A stretch of 64,000 bases of DNA from JABDCI01 sp964475835 (GCA_964475835.1 CAYYYL010000009.1:29117-93116), one strand, 5' to 3'; shown: positions 33,265 to 41,261, counted from the stretch's first letter. Notes: generated by a model from the sequence alone, not told the origin. Made by a program: numbers and translations.

Positions 33265-33795
33265 ATGACGAAATTCAAAAGGCAGGGTTTTGTTTTTGCT
33301 TTGATGGTTTTTGTGTCGGCTACGGGGCATGCGGCGGATAAACCGGAACACCCGATGCCCATGAAAATGCCCGAATTTGGAAAATTGGCTGGATTGACGG
33401 GGACGTGGGAAGCGGTTCAGGTGAAGGATGGAAAGAAGCAGTTGATGAAGGTGAATTACAAGCTGACGGCAGGCCGGACCGCTCTCGTGGAAACCCTTTT
33501 TCCCGGAACACCTCAAGAGATGGTTTCCATCTATCATCAGGGCGATGGAGTTCTGGAGATGACTCACTACTGCATGCTCGGAAATCAACCTAACTTTCGG
33601 TTGAAGAAAAGTGATGAATCCGATGTGATGGAGTTCGAATTTTCAGATACCCCCGGACTGGATGAGGGAGATCCCCATATGCATTCCCTGAAGATCACCT
33701 TCCTGGATAAAAATCATATCCGTCAGGAATGGGCTTTCTATTCTGAAGGAAAGCAGCAGATGTTGGAAACCTTCGACTTGAAGCGGAAGAAGTAA
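33265..33795 (+). CDS. Exported lipocalin-like (DUF1579-type) hypothetical protein
   Basis: 176-residue protein with a signal peptide (basic MTKFKRQ, hydrophobic GFVFALMVFVSATGHA, cleavage near HAA-DKP). The mature part begins with a His/Met-rich segment (HPMPMKMPEF). It continues as a beta-rich domain starting LAGLTGTWEA and ending IRQEWAFYSEGKQQ, resembling the small beta-barrel of DUF1579/nitrobindin-like proteins. No ligand can be named. The frame is open 42 bases further upstream, but only the start at 33265 puts the signal peptide first. Confidence 0.7.
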   Translation: MTKFKRQGFVFALMVFVSATGHAADKPEHPMPMKMPEFGKLAGLTGTWEAVQVKDGKKQLMKVNYKLTAGRTALVETLFPGTPQEMVSIYHQGDGVLEMTHYCMLGNQPNFRLKKSDESDVMEFEFSDTPGLDEGDPHMHSLKITFLDKNHIRQEWAFYSEGKQQMLETFDLKRKK

Positions 33796-33943
33796 GTCGT
33801 CCTCTCTGTTCTCATTCATAAATCCTAGATGGGACCAGGGCACTGTTTCTGGGTCACCTGAAGATGGAGTTGCCGGCTTAATTGGGATCCATTTCAATCG
33901 GACCGAAAAGCTTCAATTAAAGGGTGTAAACGGTCGGTTTGAC

Positions 33944-33974
33944 CTCAATTTTGAGAATTTTTCTCAAAATTGAG
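33944..33974. promoter_or_regulatory. Palindromic element containing the feo-type operator (TTGAGA-N5-TCTCAA)
   Basis: A 14-bp perfect stem (33944-33957/33961-33974, loop TTT) made of alternating CTCAA and TTGAG words. The centre, TTGAGAATTTTTCTCAA at 33951-33967, has the same 6-5-6 design as the feo operator at 23908-23924. It lies 117 bases before the FecR-domain gene. As RNA it would form a hairpin followed by AGTTTTT, so it could also act as a terminator for the upstream gene. Confidence 0.5.
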
Positions 33975-34090
33975 AGTTTTTGTTCGATTGTTTTTGCTAA
34001 GTCCTTCTGTCGCAAGGGGTTTAAGGCTGAGGAGCTGGTATGGCATTTGCTCCTTGAAAGGGAATGGAAGGATTCTTTGTTCCCTTTTCT

Positions 34091-35167
34091 ATGAGTGTCT
34101 ATCTTCAAAAAATTTTGACTTGGAAACGTTGGATTTCCCTTGGGCTGGTGTGGATTTTGCCGGCTTGTGCGGGGATAGGGGCCATGGCTGGGGGGCTTCA
34201 GAAAGCGACGATTGAGGAGTTAAAGGGAGAGGTGGTGTTGAAGAAGGATGGAGTTGACACCATGCGTCCCGCCTGCATGAAGGAAGAGATTGTTGGAAAG
34301 GATGTTGTTCGCACGGGTAAAAAATCCCGGGCGGAACTCGAGTTTCCCGATCAATCGATCTGTCGTCTTGGTTCGAATACGATTTTCAGTTTTGATCCCC
34401 AGACGAGAAATATGGAGTTCTCGCAAGGGGTGGCGCTGGTTCATGTGCCCCCGTACAAGGGGGGCGCCCGGATTGGAACCACGGCGGCGACCGCCGCGAT
34501 TCAGGGGGATACGATTTTACTGCGATCCATGATGATGCCAGATGGAACGCCGGGCACGCAGTTCACCTCGCTTTCTCCAGCGGGGGGCCCGACGGATGGG
34601 AGTATTGTGGTGACGTTGAACCGCAACCCGGATGTTTCTTTTCAGCTGGAGGGAGGGCAGGTGGCGATTGTTCCAGACCTGGCGACGTCGCTGTCGGATG
34701 TCAGTCGGGCTGAAATTGATGTGGCGATCCTTGCGGCACAATCGTCCCTATTGCAGAATCTTCCACCAAGCGCAGACAAGGAAATCCACCTTGTGGCCCG
34801 GGATCAGGCGCGGGATTTTGCGAGCGGTGCGGCCGAAAGGACTCAACTTGCCCTGAATGGGAATGGGACGATTCACGAGATGAAGGAATCGCCCGGGGTA
34901 CAGTCCAGACCGGGGATGATTCGACCGGAGCTGAAAAGTCAACTGCCTCCTCAAACCTTGCAGAATCAAACTCTGGTGCAGGCCCCCTTGCTTTCCAAAG
35001 ACCTGTCAGTTTTAAACACGCTACCTCTTCCCCCGATTTATCAGCCTCCGCTTCTGACACAACAACCGTTATTGGTGGGAACTCTGGGTGGTGCTACCGC
35101 GACGCCTCTCCTGTTTCCGCGTGAGGTTTTGTTCAAGCCCCCGCCTCCACCGCCACTTCCCAAGTAA
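34091..35167 (+). CDS. Exported FecR-domain protein
   Basis: 358 residues. A signal peptide or N-terminal anchor (KRWISLGLVWILPACAGIGAMAG) is followed by a FecR-type beta domain: ELKGEVVLKKDG, GKDVVRTGKKSRAELEFPDQSICRLGSNTIFSF and VPPYKGGARIGTTAATAAIQGD. The last 100 residues are rich in Pro, Leu and Gln (LPLPPIYQPPLLTQQP) and end in a poly-Pro tail. Such stand-alone FecR proteins are common in Verrucomicrobiota and need not be linked to TonB receptors. The start at 34091 is chosen over one nine codons upstream. A terminator follows. Confidence 0.8.
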   Translation: MSVYLQKILTWKRWISLGLVWILPACAGIGAMAGGLQKATIEELKGEVVLKKDGVDTMRPACMKEEIVGKDVVRTGKKSRAELEFPDQSICRLGSNTIFSFDPQTRNMEFSQGVALVHVPPYKGGARIGTTAATAAIQGDTILLRSMMMPDGTPGTQFTSLSPAGGPTDGSIVVTLNRNPDVSFQLEGGQVAIVPDLATSLSDVSRAEIDVAILAAQSSLLQNLPPSADKEIHLVARDQARDFASGAAERTQLALNGNGTIHEMKESPGVQSRPGMIRPELKSQLPPQTLQNQTLVQAPLLSKDLSVLNTLPLPPIYQPPLLTQQPLLVGTLGGATATPLLFPREVLFKPPPPPPLPK

Positions 35168-35202
35168 TTTTGAAAAAATTTGGTGATCGATGGGATGTTG
35201 GG

Positions 35203-35226
35203 AGCCCGGCCTGAAAGGGCCGGGCT
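35203..35226 (+). terminator. Terminator hairpin after the FecR-domain gene
   Basis: Perfect 9-bp stem AGCCCGGCC/GGCCGGGCT with a six-base loop TGAAAG, followed by TCTTGTT. The U-run is weak, but the stem is GC-rich and correctly placed between convergent genes. Confidence 0.65.
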
Positions 35227-35246
35227 TCTTGTTCAGTCATTGGGTC

Positions 35247-36089
35247 TTATCGTGTTAGGTCCAGATCGCTGCTGTGGCAGATCGCGTCCATGGTTTTATC
35301 ACCTGGCAGCTGGTAGCGGACCTTCAAGTTTGAATCGTCGATGGTCTCAAGGATTTCAAGAGTGCTGCCTTTGTGGAAAACACCTATTTTTTTCGAAGGA
35401 TCAGTCACGCTGTAGGCAGGAACCTCCCGCAGGCAGGTGACGGTTTCGGATAGTCCTGAGATCCCCGTATCGGGAGGGGGAGTCCCGTTGGGTGAGGTGC
35501 CTTTTGCACCTGGTGTGGAGGGGGAGGGGGTTCCAGACCCCTGCATCCAAGAGTTCTTGGATGGATCAAACGTATCCTTGGCTGGCTGGGGGACGATGAC
35601 CGTGACTCCATATATGAAGCAGGGAGTTCCACACAATAAGAGAATGAGCACGTAAAACATTTTCGAGCGCTTTAATTCAAAGTAATCGAGAACATCCTGG
35701 GAAAGAAAATAGAGGAAAAGCCCTCCTTGAATAGCAAAGGAAAAATAGAGTTGGAGTTTGATTCGGGCGTAAAGTGGATCTGTCGATTCATACCCGAAGG
35801 TCTTCCAGACCAAAAAAAACACGGCAACGAGCTGGCAGATGCTGGAGATGCAATTTAACCACCACGCCCATTTGGCTCCAATCCAAAGGCCCATGGCATA
35901 GATGAATGAGAAAATAGCCACGCCGAGGAGAATTCCCCCGAGAATCGGAGGTAAACCAGGATTTGCAGCGGGATTTTTTGGATCGGGACTCCCGGCAAAC
36001 AAGGCGATGCATGCAAGACCGGCACAAGCGAGACCGCAGAGAAAGATGAGAATGCAGATAATTCGCAGGAGCAGGGGCATCTCGCGCAT
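35247..36089 (-). CDS. Hypothetical polytopic membrane protein with soluble C-terminal domain
   Basis: 280 residues. Five hydrophobic helices are visible: LLRIICILIFLCGLACAGLAC, PPILGGILLGVAIFSFIYAMG, WWLNCISSICQLVAVFFLVW, FAIQGGLFLYFL and MFYVLILLLCGTPCFIYGVTVIV. A Pro/Ser/Gly linker (about 175-205) leads to a C-terminal domain of about 70 residues that looks SH3-like (VTDPSKKIGVFHKGSTLEILETID). I do not recognise the family. It is convergent with the FecR gene. Confidence 0.7.
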   Translation of the reverse strand: MREMPLLLRIICILIFLCGLACAGLACIALFAGSPDPKNPAANPGLPPILGGILLGVAIFSFIYAMGLWIGAKWAWWLNCISSICQLVAVFFLVWKTFGYESTDPLYARIKLQLYFSFAIQGGLFLYFLSQDVLDYFELKRSKMFYVLILLLCGTPCFIYGVTVIVPQPAKDTFDPSKNSWMQGSGTPSPSTPGAKGTSPNGTPPPDTGISGLSETVTCLREVPAYSVTDPSKKIGVFHKGSTLEILETIDDSNLKVRYQLPGDKTMDAICHSSDLDLTR

Positions 36090-36214
36090 GGCGGCAGAAA
36101 AGCGAGGTCGGAAGGGATTTGCAAGCCCAGACCTTTATCCATTCCCTTCCATTCCAGACGTGCTATAGTAGAGGTTGCTGGATGTTCTTTGATGGCAATG
36201 GCCATTTGATCTTT

Positions 36215-36566
36215 GGGGGCGATCGGCATCGACTTGAGAGATGAGATTGGAATTGCAGGCCGGGGATTCTCGTTGGCCCCGTATAAAACGAGAAAAAACA
36301 ATAGAAGCTAACGATCAGTTGGCTCTCGCGGCCTAATATCCGCGAGCGTGTGCGGGGTGACACCTGCTAATTCCGTACGCGCATGCAGCAGGTTAGTCGG
36401 GACGCGGAGCAACCGCGCGGACCGGCGAAAAACTTTCGTGGATGCTAGGTTGGCGCCAGGTTGCGGATTGCTATTGGCGTCGCCGAATATTTCCAGTCCG
36501 CTAAGCCTGTAGATGTTTCTTTTGATTTTCCCAAGGACAGGGGTTCAATTCCCCTCGCCTCCACCA
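36215..36566 (+). ncRNA. ssrA: tmRNA (transfer-messenger RNA)
   Basis: One-piece tmRNA that rescues stalled ribosomes. The tRNA-like ends pair as GGGGGCG (36215-36221) with CGCCTCC (36556-36562), followed by A and CCA. The T arm reads GGGGTTCAATTCCCC. The tag reading frame follows AATAGAA and reads GCT AAC GAT CAG TTG GCT CTC GCG GCC TAA, encoding ANDQLALAA after the alanine carried by the RNA. The LALAA ending matches the ClpXP/ClpAP degradation signal, and the ANDxx start is close to the E. coli tag. Length is 352 bases, normal for the class. Confidence 0.93.
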
Positions 36567-36937
36567 TCCTTCGCCCTTCGGCCTTGCAGCCTGGAGCTAC
36601 GGATGAGGGATCGATGAGGCTTCTCGGGGTTTTTTGGGTTTCCCTTTGCCGTGCTATTCAAAATGTGGAGGAGGACGGGGTGCTGGCAAATACGTCAAAA
36701 CCTGTAAAAAAGATAAAATCGCTATTGACGGGCCTTGCCCCATTGCTCTATTCCTTTATGGAATCTTCACTCATGGGAGACTCGCTTTGCCCGTTTTGTT
36801 TGTGTTTGTGCAGGTGAAACGGGGCGGGGGTTTTTTCCCATTTTATCTTTTTGCCGGCTTTTGCGGTGAAAAAGAGGTGAGGATGCCGGGAAGCCTGGTG
36901 GAGCGATCGAGAGATTGCCGAAGCGTGCGGGAAACAC
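36567..36937. other. Intergenic region between tmRNA and tRNA-Thr
   Basis: 371 bases. An imperfect hairpin CATCCTTCGC/GCTACGGATG (36565-36605) starts at the tmRNA CCA end and shares a 13-base word with the flank of tRNA-Ala. A possible promoter for the tRNA-Thr-tuf unit is TTGACG (36725-36730) and TATTCC (36749-36754), 18 bases apart. Open frames here have no family resemblance. Confidence 0.45.
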
Positions 36938-37007
36938 GCCCACGTAGCTNNNNNNNNNNTCCTTGGTAAGGACGAGGTCACCAGTTCAATCCTGGTCGTG
37001 GGCTCCA
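36938..37007 (+). tRNA. tRNA-Thr (GGT), interrupted by a 10-N gap
   Basis: The acceptor GCCCACG (36938-36944) pairs with CGTGGGC (36997-37003), with discriminator T and CCA encoded. The anticodon loop TTGGTAA gives GGT, and the T arm is CCAGTTCAATCCTGG. The D arm is replaced by ten N. About 16 bases are needed to restore a 76-base tRNA, so the N run is a placeholder rather than a measured gap. A tRNA-Thr directly before tuf is a common bacterial arrangement. Confidence 0.85.
36950..36959. other. Assembly gap (10 N) inside tRNA-Thr
   Basis: Ten N where the D arm of the tRNA should be. The missing sequence is short and its length can be predicted from the cloverleaf. Confidence 0.95.
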
Positions 37008-37116
37008 TTGCGGTGGGAGCGAGGGCGGGCGGTATATAAAATTTTGAACTTCGTGGTTGGCGGGCGATGGAATGCTCGACGGTCACTTTAAGAAACAAAC
37101 CTAAAAGAAAAACCTT

Positions 37117-38313
37117 ATGGCTGGCAAAGACAAGTTCGTACGTAACAAACCTCACGTTAACGTCGGAACCATCGGTCACGTGGACCATGGCAAGACCACT
37201 CTGACGGCTGCAATCACGACGATTTTGGCGAAGAAGGGCTTTGCCGAAGCGCGGGCCTACGATCAGATCGACAACGCCCCTGAAGAGAAGGAACGCGGCA
37301 TTACGATCAATACTTCCCATGTGGAATACCAGACCGACAAGCGTCACTACGCGCACGTCGATTGCCCTGGTCACGCGGATTATGTGAAGAACATGATCAC
37401 CGGTGCCGCCCAGATGGATGGTGCGATTCTCGTGGTGAGCGCGGCTGATGGCCCCATGCCTCAGACTCGTGAGCACATTCTTCTGGCCCGTCAGGTTGGC
37501 GTTCCCGCTCTTGTGGTGTTCATGAACAAGTGCGACATGGTGGACGACAAGGAGCTTCTGGATCTCGTGGAGATGGAAGTTCGTGAATTGCTTACTGAGT
37601 ATGAATTTCCTGGAGACAAGATTCCGATCGTCAAGGGAAGTGCGACGAAGGCGCTCGCCGCGGGAGATCCGGGGCATGCGGACGCGAAGTGTATTCTTGA
37701 ACTCATGGAAGCCGTGGATTCCTACATCCCGACGCCTGAGCGTGCGGTTGACCAGCCCTTCCTGATGCCCGTCGAAGACGTGTTCTCGATCGAAGGTCGT
37801 GGAACCGTGGTGACCGGTCGTGTGGAACGCGGCAAGGTCAAAGTTGGCGAAGAAATTGAGATCGTCGGCATCAAGCCGACCGTCAAGACGGTGGTGACCG
37901 GCGTCGAAATGTTCCGCAAGGAACTCGATGAAGGTATTGCCGGTGACAACATTGGTGCGCTGCTCCGTGGTACGAAGAAAGAGGATGTGGAGCGCGGACA
38001 GGTGCTGGCAAAGCCCGGCAGTATCACGCCTCACACCAAGTTCAAGGGCGAAGTATACGTCCTGAGCAAGGAGGAAGGTGGACGTCACACCCCGTTCTTC
38101 AACGGCTATCGCCCCCAGTTCTATTTCCGTACGACGGACGTGACGGGTGTGGTGAAGCTCGCCACGGGTGTGGAGATGGTGATGCCCGGCGACAACGTAA
38201 CGGTCGAAGTGGAATTGATCACTCCGATCGCCATGGAGAAGACGATTCGGTTCGCCATTCGCGAAGGCGGCAAGACCGTCGGCGCGGGTCGTGTGACTGA
38301 GATCATCGCCTAA
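37117..38313 (+). CDS. tuf: Elongation factor Tu
   Basis: GTPase that brings aminoacyl-tRNA to the ribosome. At 398 residues it has G1 GHVDHGKTT (19-27), the switch II motif DCPGHADY and G4 NKCD. Domains 2 and 3 are complete (GRGTVVTGRVERG; YRPQFYFRTTDVTG). It is the only tuf in the window and stands before rpmG-trpT-secE-nusG rather than between fusA and rpsJ. Confidence 0.98.
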   Translation: MAGKDKFVRNKPHVNVGTIGHVDHGKTTLTAAITTILAKKGFAEARAYDQIDNAPEEKERGITINTSHVEYQTDKRHYAHVDCPGHADYVKNMITGAAQMDGAILVVSAADGPMPQTREHILLARQVGVPALVVFMNKCDMVDDKELLDLVEMEVRELLTEYEFPGDKIPIVKGSATKALAAGDPGHADAKCILELMEAVDSYIPTPERAVDQPFLMPVEDVFSIEGRGTVVTGRVERGKVKVGEEIEIVGIKPTVKTVVTGVEMFRKELDEGIAGDNIGALLRGTKKEDVERGQVLAKPGSITPHTKFKGEVYVLSKEEGGRHTPFFNGYRPQFYFRTTDVTGVVKLATGVEMVMPGDNVTVEVELITPIAMEKTIRFAIREGGKTVGAGRVTEIIA

Positions 38314-38318
38314 CGGTT

Positions 38319-38474
38319 ATGGCACGCGAATTCATCCAGCTTGCTTGCACGGAGTGCAAACGACTGAACTACATTTCCACGCGCAATAAAAAGGAGCAGG
38401 GCAGCGAGCGTGTGGAGATGAAGAAGTTTTGCAAATTCTGCGGCAAGCACATCGTGCACCGGGAGAAAAAGTAA
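38319..38474 (+). CDS. rpmG: 50S ribosomal protein L33
   Basis: 51-residue protein MAREFIQLACTECK... with a zinc ribbon formed by CTEC and CKFC; the Cys-containing (C+) form. It starts five bases after the tuf stop. Its place between tuf and tRNA-Trp/secE is widespread in bacteria. Confidence 0.95.
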   Translation: MAREFIQLACTECKRLNYISTRNKKEQGSERVEMKKFCKFCGKHIVHREKK

Positions 38475-38480
38475 GCAATC

Positions 38481-38556
38481 ACGGCAGTAGCTCAATTGGT
38501 AGAGTAGCGGTCTCCAAAACCGTCGGTTGGGGGTTCGAGTCCCTCCTGCCGTGCCA
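38481..38556 (+). tRNA. tRNA-Trp (CCA)
   Basis: 76 bases. Acceptor ACGGCAG pairs with CTGCCGT, discriminator G, CCA encoded. The anticodon loop CTCCAAA gives CCA. It begins six bases after the rpmG stop and so is very probably processed from the tuf-rpmG-secE-nusG transcript. Confidence 0.96.
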
Positions 38557-38564
38557 CTTGACCG

Positions 38565-38662
38565 CCAGAAACAGAAGGAGACAGGAGCCAGAATTCAGAA
38601 GACAGAAGATGGAGGAGAAAACGGCCGATCATACGATCCCCGGAAATTCTGAGTCCTGAATT
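38565..38662. repeat. Heptanucleotide repeat island (AGNCAGA type) between tRNA-Trp and secE
   Basis: Consecutive 7-base units AGACAGG, AGCCAGA, ATTCAGA, AGACAGA, AGATGGA lie at about 38579-38613. A complementary arm with TTCTGAGTCCTGAATT lies at 38647-38662, whose complement reads as the same unit type (ATTCAGG, ACTCAGA). About 30 unrelated bases separate the arms. Confidence 0.6.
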
Positions 38663-38679
38663 GCGCCTCCTTGCTCACC

Positions 38680-38880
38680 ATGAAATCGACCATTCAAAAA
38701 ACACGAAACTTCTTCAGTGAAGTGTGGCAGGAGTTCATGAAGTGCACCCGCCCTTCCTTTGAGGAGCTGAAGGAATCGACCATCATCATTGTGGTGACGA
38801 TGTCGGTTCTTGGCGTGTTTATTTTTGGATCGGACTTTGTGATCAGCAAGGTTCTTTCGGCGATCCTAACCAAATCCTAA
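38680..38880 (+). CDS. secE: Preprotein translocase subunit SecE
   Basis: 66-residue single-span form. An amphipathic N-terminal helix (FFSEVWQEFMKCTRPSFEELKEST) is followed by one transmembrane helix (IIIVVTMSVLGVFIFGSDFVI). It clamps SecY in the translocon. It ends two bases before nusG. Confidence 0.94.
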   Translation: MKSTIQKTRNFFSEVWQEFMKCTRPSFEELKESTIIIVVTMSVLGVFIFGSDFVISKVLSAILTKS

Positions 38881-38882
38881 CT

Positions 38883-39446
38883 ATGTCGACGACCGCAACA
38901 TCTACACAATGGTATGTGCTTCACTGCCTTCCGGGGCAGGAGCAGAAGGTCATGGACAGCATTGAGAAGCGCAAAGTGCGTGAGGAGGTGACGGATTTGA
39001 TTCACCAGGTGCTGATTCCGACCGAGCGGGTGGAGGAAGTGAAGCGTGGAAAGCGGGCGACGACCACGCGAAAGTTCTATCCCGGCTATATCCTGATCAA
39101 TATGGATCTTCTCGACGAGAAGAGTCAGTTGATTGACCGCTCGTGGTATTTTATTCGTGAAACCCCTGGCATCATTGGATTTGTGGGTGGCGACCGCCCC
39201 ATTCCCCTTCGCAAGGAGGAAGTGGACAGCATCATGTCGCAGATCCAGGATCGTGAGGACAAGGTGGTGCCGAAGGTGAATTTTGAACGGGGTGAGACGT
39301 TGAATGTGAATGACGGCCCGTTCAAGGGAATGACAGGGGTGGTGGAGGAGGTTGATCAGGAGAAGGGCAAATTAAAGGTCTCCGTTTCGATCTTTGGACG
39401 TTCGACTCCGGTGGAATTGGAATTCTGGCAAGTGGAGAAGGCATAA
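38883..39446 (+). CDS. nusG: Transcription termination/antitermination factor NusG
   Basis: 187 residues. The NGN domain (WYVLHCLPGQEQKVMDSIEKR... GFVGGDRPIPL) is followed by a KOW domain (FERGETLNVNDGPFKGMTGVVEEVD). It links RNA polymerase to Rho or to the ribosome. It sits in the conserved secE-nusG-rplK order. Confidence 0.97.
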   Translation: MSTTATSTQWYVLHCLPGQEQKVMDSIEKRKVREEVTDLIHQVLIPTERVEEVKRGKRATTTRKFYPGYILINMDLLDEKSQLIDRSWYFIRETPGIIGFVGGDRPIPLRKEEVDSIMSQIQDREDKVVPKVNFERGETLNVNDGPFKGMTGVVEEVDQEKGKLKVSVSIFGRSTPVELEFWQVEKA

Positions 39447-39450
39447 TTTT

Positions 39451-39876
39451 ATGGCAAAAGAAGTAACAGGAATGATTCGGTTGCAGATCCCTGCGGGACA
39501 GGCAAACCCCGCACCTCCCGTGGGCCCGGCTTTAGGGCAGCACGGTGTGAATATCATGGGCTTTTGCAAGGAGTTCAACGCGGCGACACAGAAGCAGGCT
39601 GGAGAGGTTCTTCCAGTGGTGATCACGGTTTACAAGGACAAGAGCTTCACATTCATTACGAAATCGCCCCCGGCCCCGGTGTTGTTGAAGAAAGCCGCGA
39701 ATATCGCGACTGCGAGCGGACAACCCAACCGCAACAAGGTGGGAAAGGTGACGCGCAAGCAGATCATGGAAATTGTGCAGAAAAAGTCAAAGGACATGAA
39801 TTGCAACAGTCCTGAGGCGGCGTACCGCACCATTGCAGGTACGGCTCGTTCCATGGGAATTGAAGTTGTTGATTGA
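39451..39876 (+). CDS. rplK: 50S ribosomal protein L11
   Basis: 141 residues. The N-terminal domain carries the proline-rich thiostrepton-region motif PAPPVGPALGQHGVNIMGFCKEFN; the C-terminal domain binds 23S rRNA in the GTPase centre. It begins four bases after the nusG stop. Confidence 0.97.
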   Translation: MAKEVTGMIRLQIPAGQANPAPPVGPALGQHGVNIMGFCKEFNAATQKQAGEVLPVVITVYKDKSFTFITKSPPAPVLLKKAANIATASGQPNRNKVGKVTRKQIMEIVQKKSKDMNCNSPEAAYRTIAGTARSMGIEVVD

Positions 39877-39888
39877 TTGAGAGGATTT

Positions 39889-40581
39889 ATGCCGAGCAAA
39901 CGATTTAAAGAAGCGTCGAAACTTGTGGATGGCAAGAAGCCTTATCCACTTAACGAAGCTGTGGATGTTTTAAAGAAGTTCCCCCGCACCAATTTTGATG
40001 AAGCGGTGGACCTGGCGTTCAAACTGAGCGTGGACCCCAAGCAGTCCGACCAGATGGTGCGCGGCACGGTTCCTCTTCCACACGGTACGGGCAAGAAAAT
40101 TCGTATTCTTGTTTTCGCGGAGGGAACCCAGGCTGAGGCAGCGAAGGCCGCCGGCGCCGATCATGTGGGTTATAAGGATGTCATCACCAAGATCAAGGCC
40201 GGGTGGTTTGATTTCGATATCGCCATTGCGACTCCCGATACCATGCAGGAAGTCCGAAAGCTCGGAAAGGAGCTTGGTCCGAAGGGATTGATGCCGAATC
40301 CGAAGACGGGGACGGTGACCGAGGATCTGGCGAAGGCGGTGAATGAATTTCGTGCAGGACGCGTCGAGTTCAAGATGGACAAGAGTGCGAACCTCCATGT
40401 TTCGATCGCCAAGGCATCCTTTGATCCCGCGCACATCCGGGACAATGCCCGTGCGGTGATTGAGGCCGTTCTCAAGGCCCGCCCGGCGAGCGCAAAGGGC
40501 GCGTATGTAACGAGCTGCACCATCTCCACGACGATGAGTCCTGGTGTACGTGTGGATACACGGGAATTTTTGGCGGCGTAA
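39889..40581 (+). CDS. rplA: 50S ribosomal protein L1
   Basis: 230 residues, with the conserved LGPKGLMPNPKTGTVT segment near residue 125-140. It forms the L1 stalk and in many bacteria represses its own operon. The ATG at 39889 with GAGAGG upstream is preferred to a TTG four codons earlier. Confidence 0.97.
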   Translation: MPSKRFKEASKLVDGKKPYPLNEAVDVLKKFPRTNFDEAVDLAFKLSVDPKQSDQMVRGTVPLPHGTGKKIRILVFAEGTQAEAAKAAGADHVGYKDVITKIKAGWFDFDIAIATPDTMQEVRKLGKELGPKGLMPNPKTGTVTEDLAKAVNEFRAGRVEFKMDKSANLHVSIAKASFDPAHIRDNARAVIEAVLKARPASAKGAYVTSCTISTTMSPGVRVDTREFLAA

Positions 40582-40611
40582 GGCTGCCTCCTACAAGGAA
40601 AGTTGATTTTT

Positions 40612-41124
40612 ATGCGTGTTGAAAAGATATCGATTGCGAATGAGATCAAGACCCGCCTGACCGGCGCGCCTTATGTGATCCTCACGGACTTTACAGGATT
40701 GACGGTGCAGGGCTTCACCGAGCTTCGCGGTCGTTTGGCCAAGGCTAGTGCTCGTGCGCTGGTGGTGAAGAATAGCATGATGCGCCGGACCTTGAAGGAT
40801 CTCAACATGCCCGATTTGAACGGGGCTCTTGAGGGACCGACAGCCGTGGTGTTTGGTGAGAAGGATGTTGCCGCCGCCGCCGGAATTCTCAAGACCTTCA
40901 TCAAGGAATTCAAAAAGCCCCGCCTCAAGGGTGGCATTCTGGATCGGGCCGTGCTCTCGCCCAACGATATCGAGGCCATTGCGGATCTGCCTCCTCGTGA
41001 GGTGCTGCAGGCCCAGTTGCTGGGACTGCTGAACTCCCCTGCGTCGACGCTCGTGCGTCTGCTCAACACCCCGGCGTCGCAGCTCGCCCAGGTGGTGCGC
41101 GCCAAGGCGGACAAGGCGGCCTGA
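40612..41124 (+). CDS. rplJ: 50S ribosomal protein L10
   Basis: 170 residues. The N-terminal RNA-binding domain (FTGLTVQGFTELRGRLAKA) is followed by a C-terminal helix (about 135-165) that carries L7/L12 dimers. It usually represses rplJL translation by binding the leader; only 30 bases separate it from rplA here, so a long leader is absent. Confidence 0.96.
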   Translation: MRVEKISIANEIKTRLTGAPYVILTDFTGLTVQGFTELRGRLAKASARALVVKNSMMRRTLKDLNMPDLNGALEGPTAVVFGEKDVAAAAGILKTFIKEFKKPRLKGGILDRAVLSPNDIEAIADLPPREVLQAQLLGLLNSPASTLVRLLNTPASQLAQVVRAKADKAA

Positions 41125-41193
41125 GGAAAACCAATTTCCGTCGAACCAGACGGAGGAACGAACGAAAGAAAACAACAACAGGTAACTCATCGT

Positions 41194-41211
41194 CCCCGAA
41201 GGCCTTCGGGG
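41194..41211. other. Perfect 18-bp palindrome between rplJ and rplL
   Basis: CCCCGAAGGCCTTCGGGG in the 137-base rplJ-rplL spacer. It has no T-run, so it is unlikely to terminate transcription; an RNA processing or stability hairpin is possible. Confidence 0.45.
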
Positions 41212-41261
41212 TGAAATTGATCCTGCGGCTGCAGGACCCGATGACACCGAGGAAATAGAAT

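Noticed and set aside
36461..36817. 118-codon frame beginning inside the tmRNA
   Set aside because: Overlaps the 3' half of a clear tmRNA and has no protein-like features.
36748..38088. 446-codon frame on the minus strand through tRNA-Thr, the N gap and tuf
   Set aside because: It runs through a tRNA, ten N and the whole tuf gene; it is the antisense of tuf.
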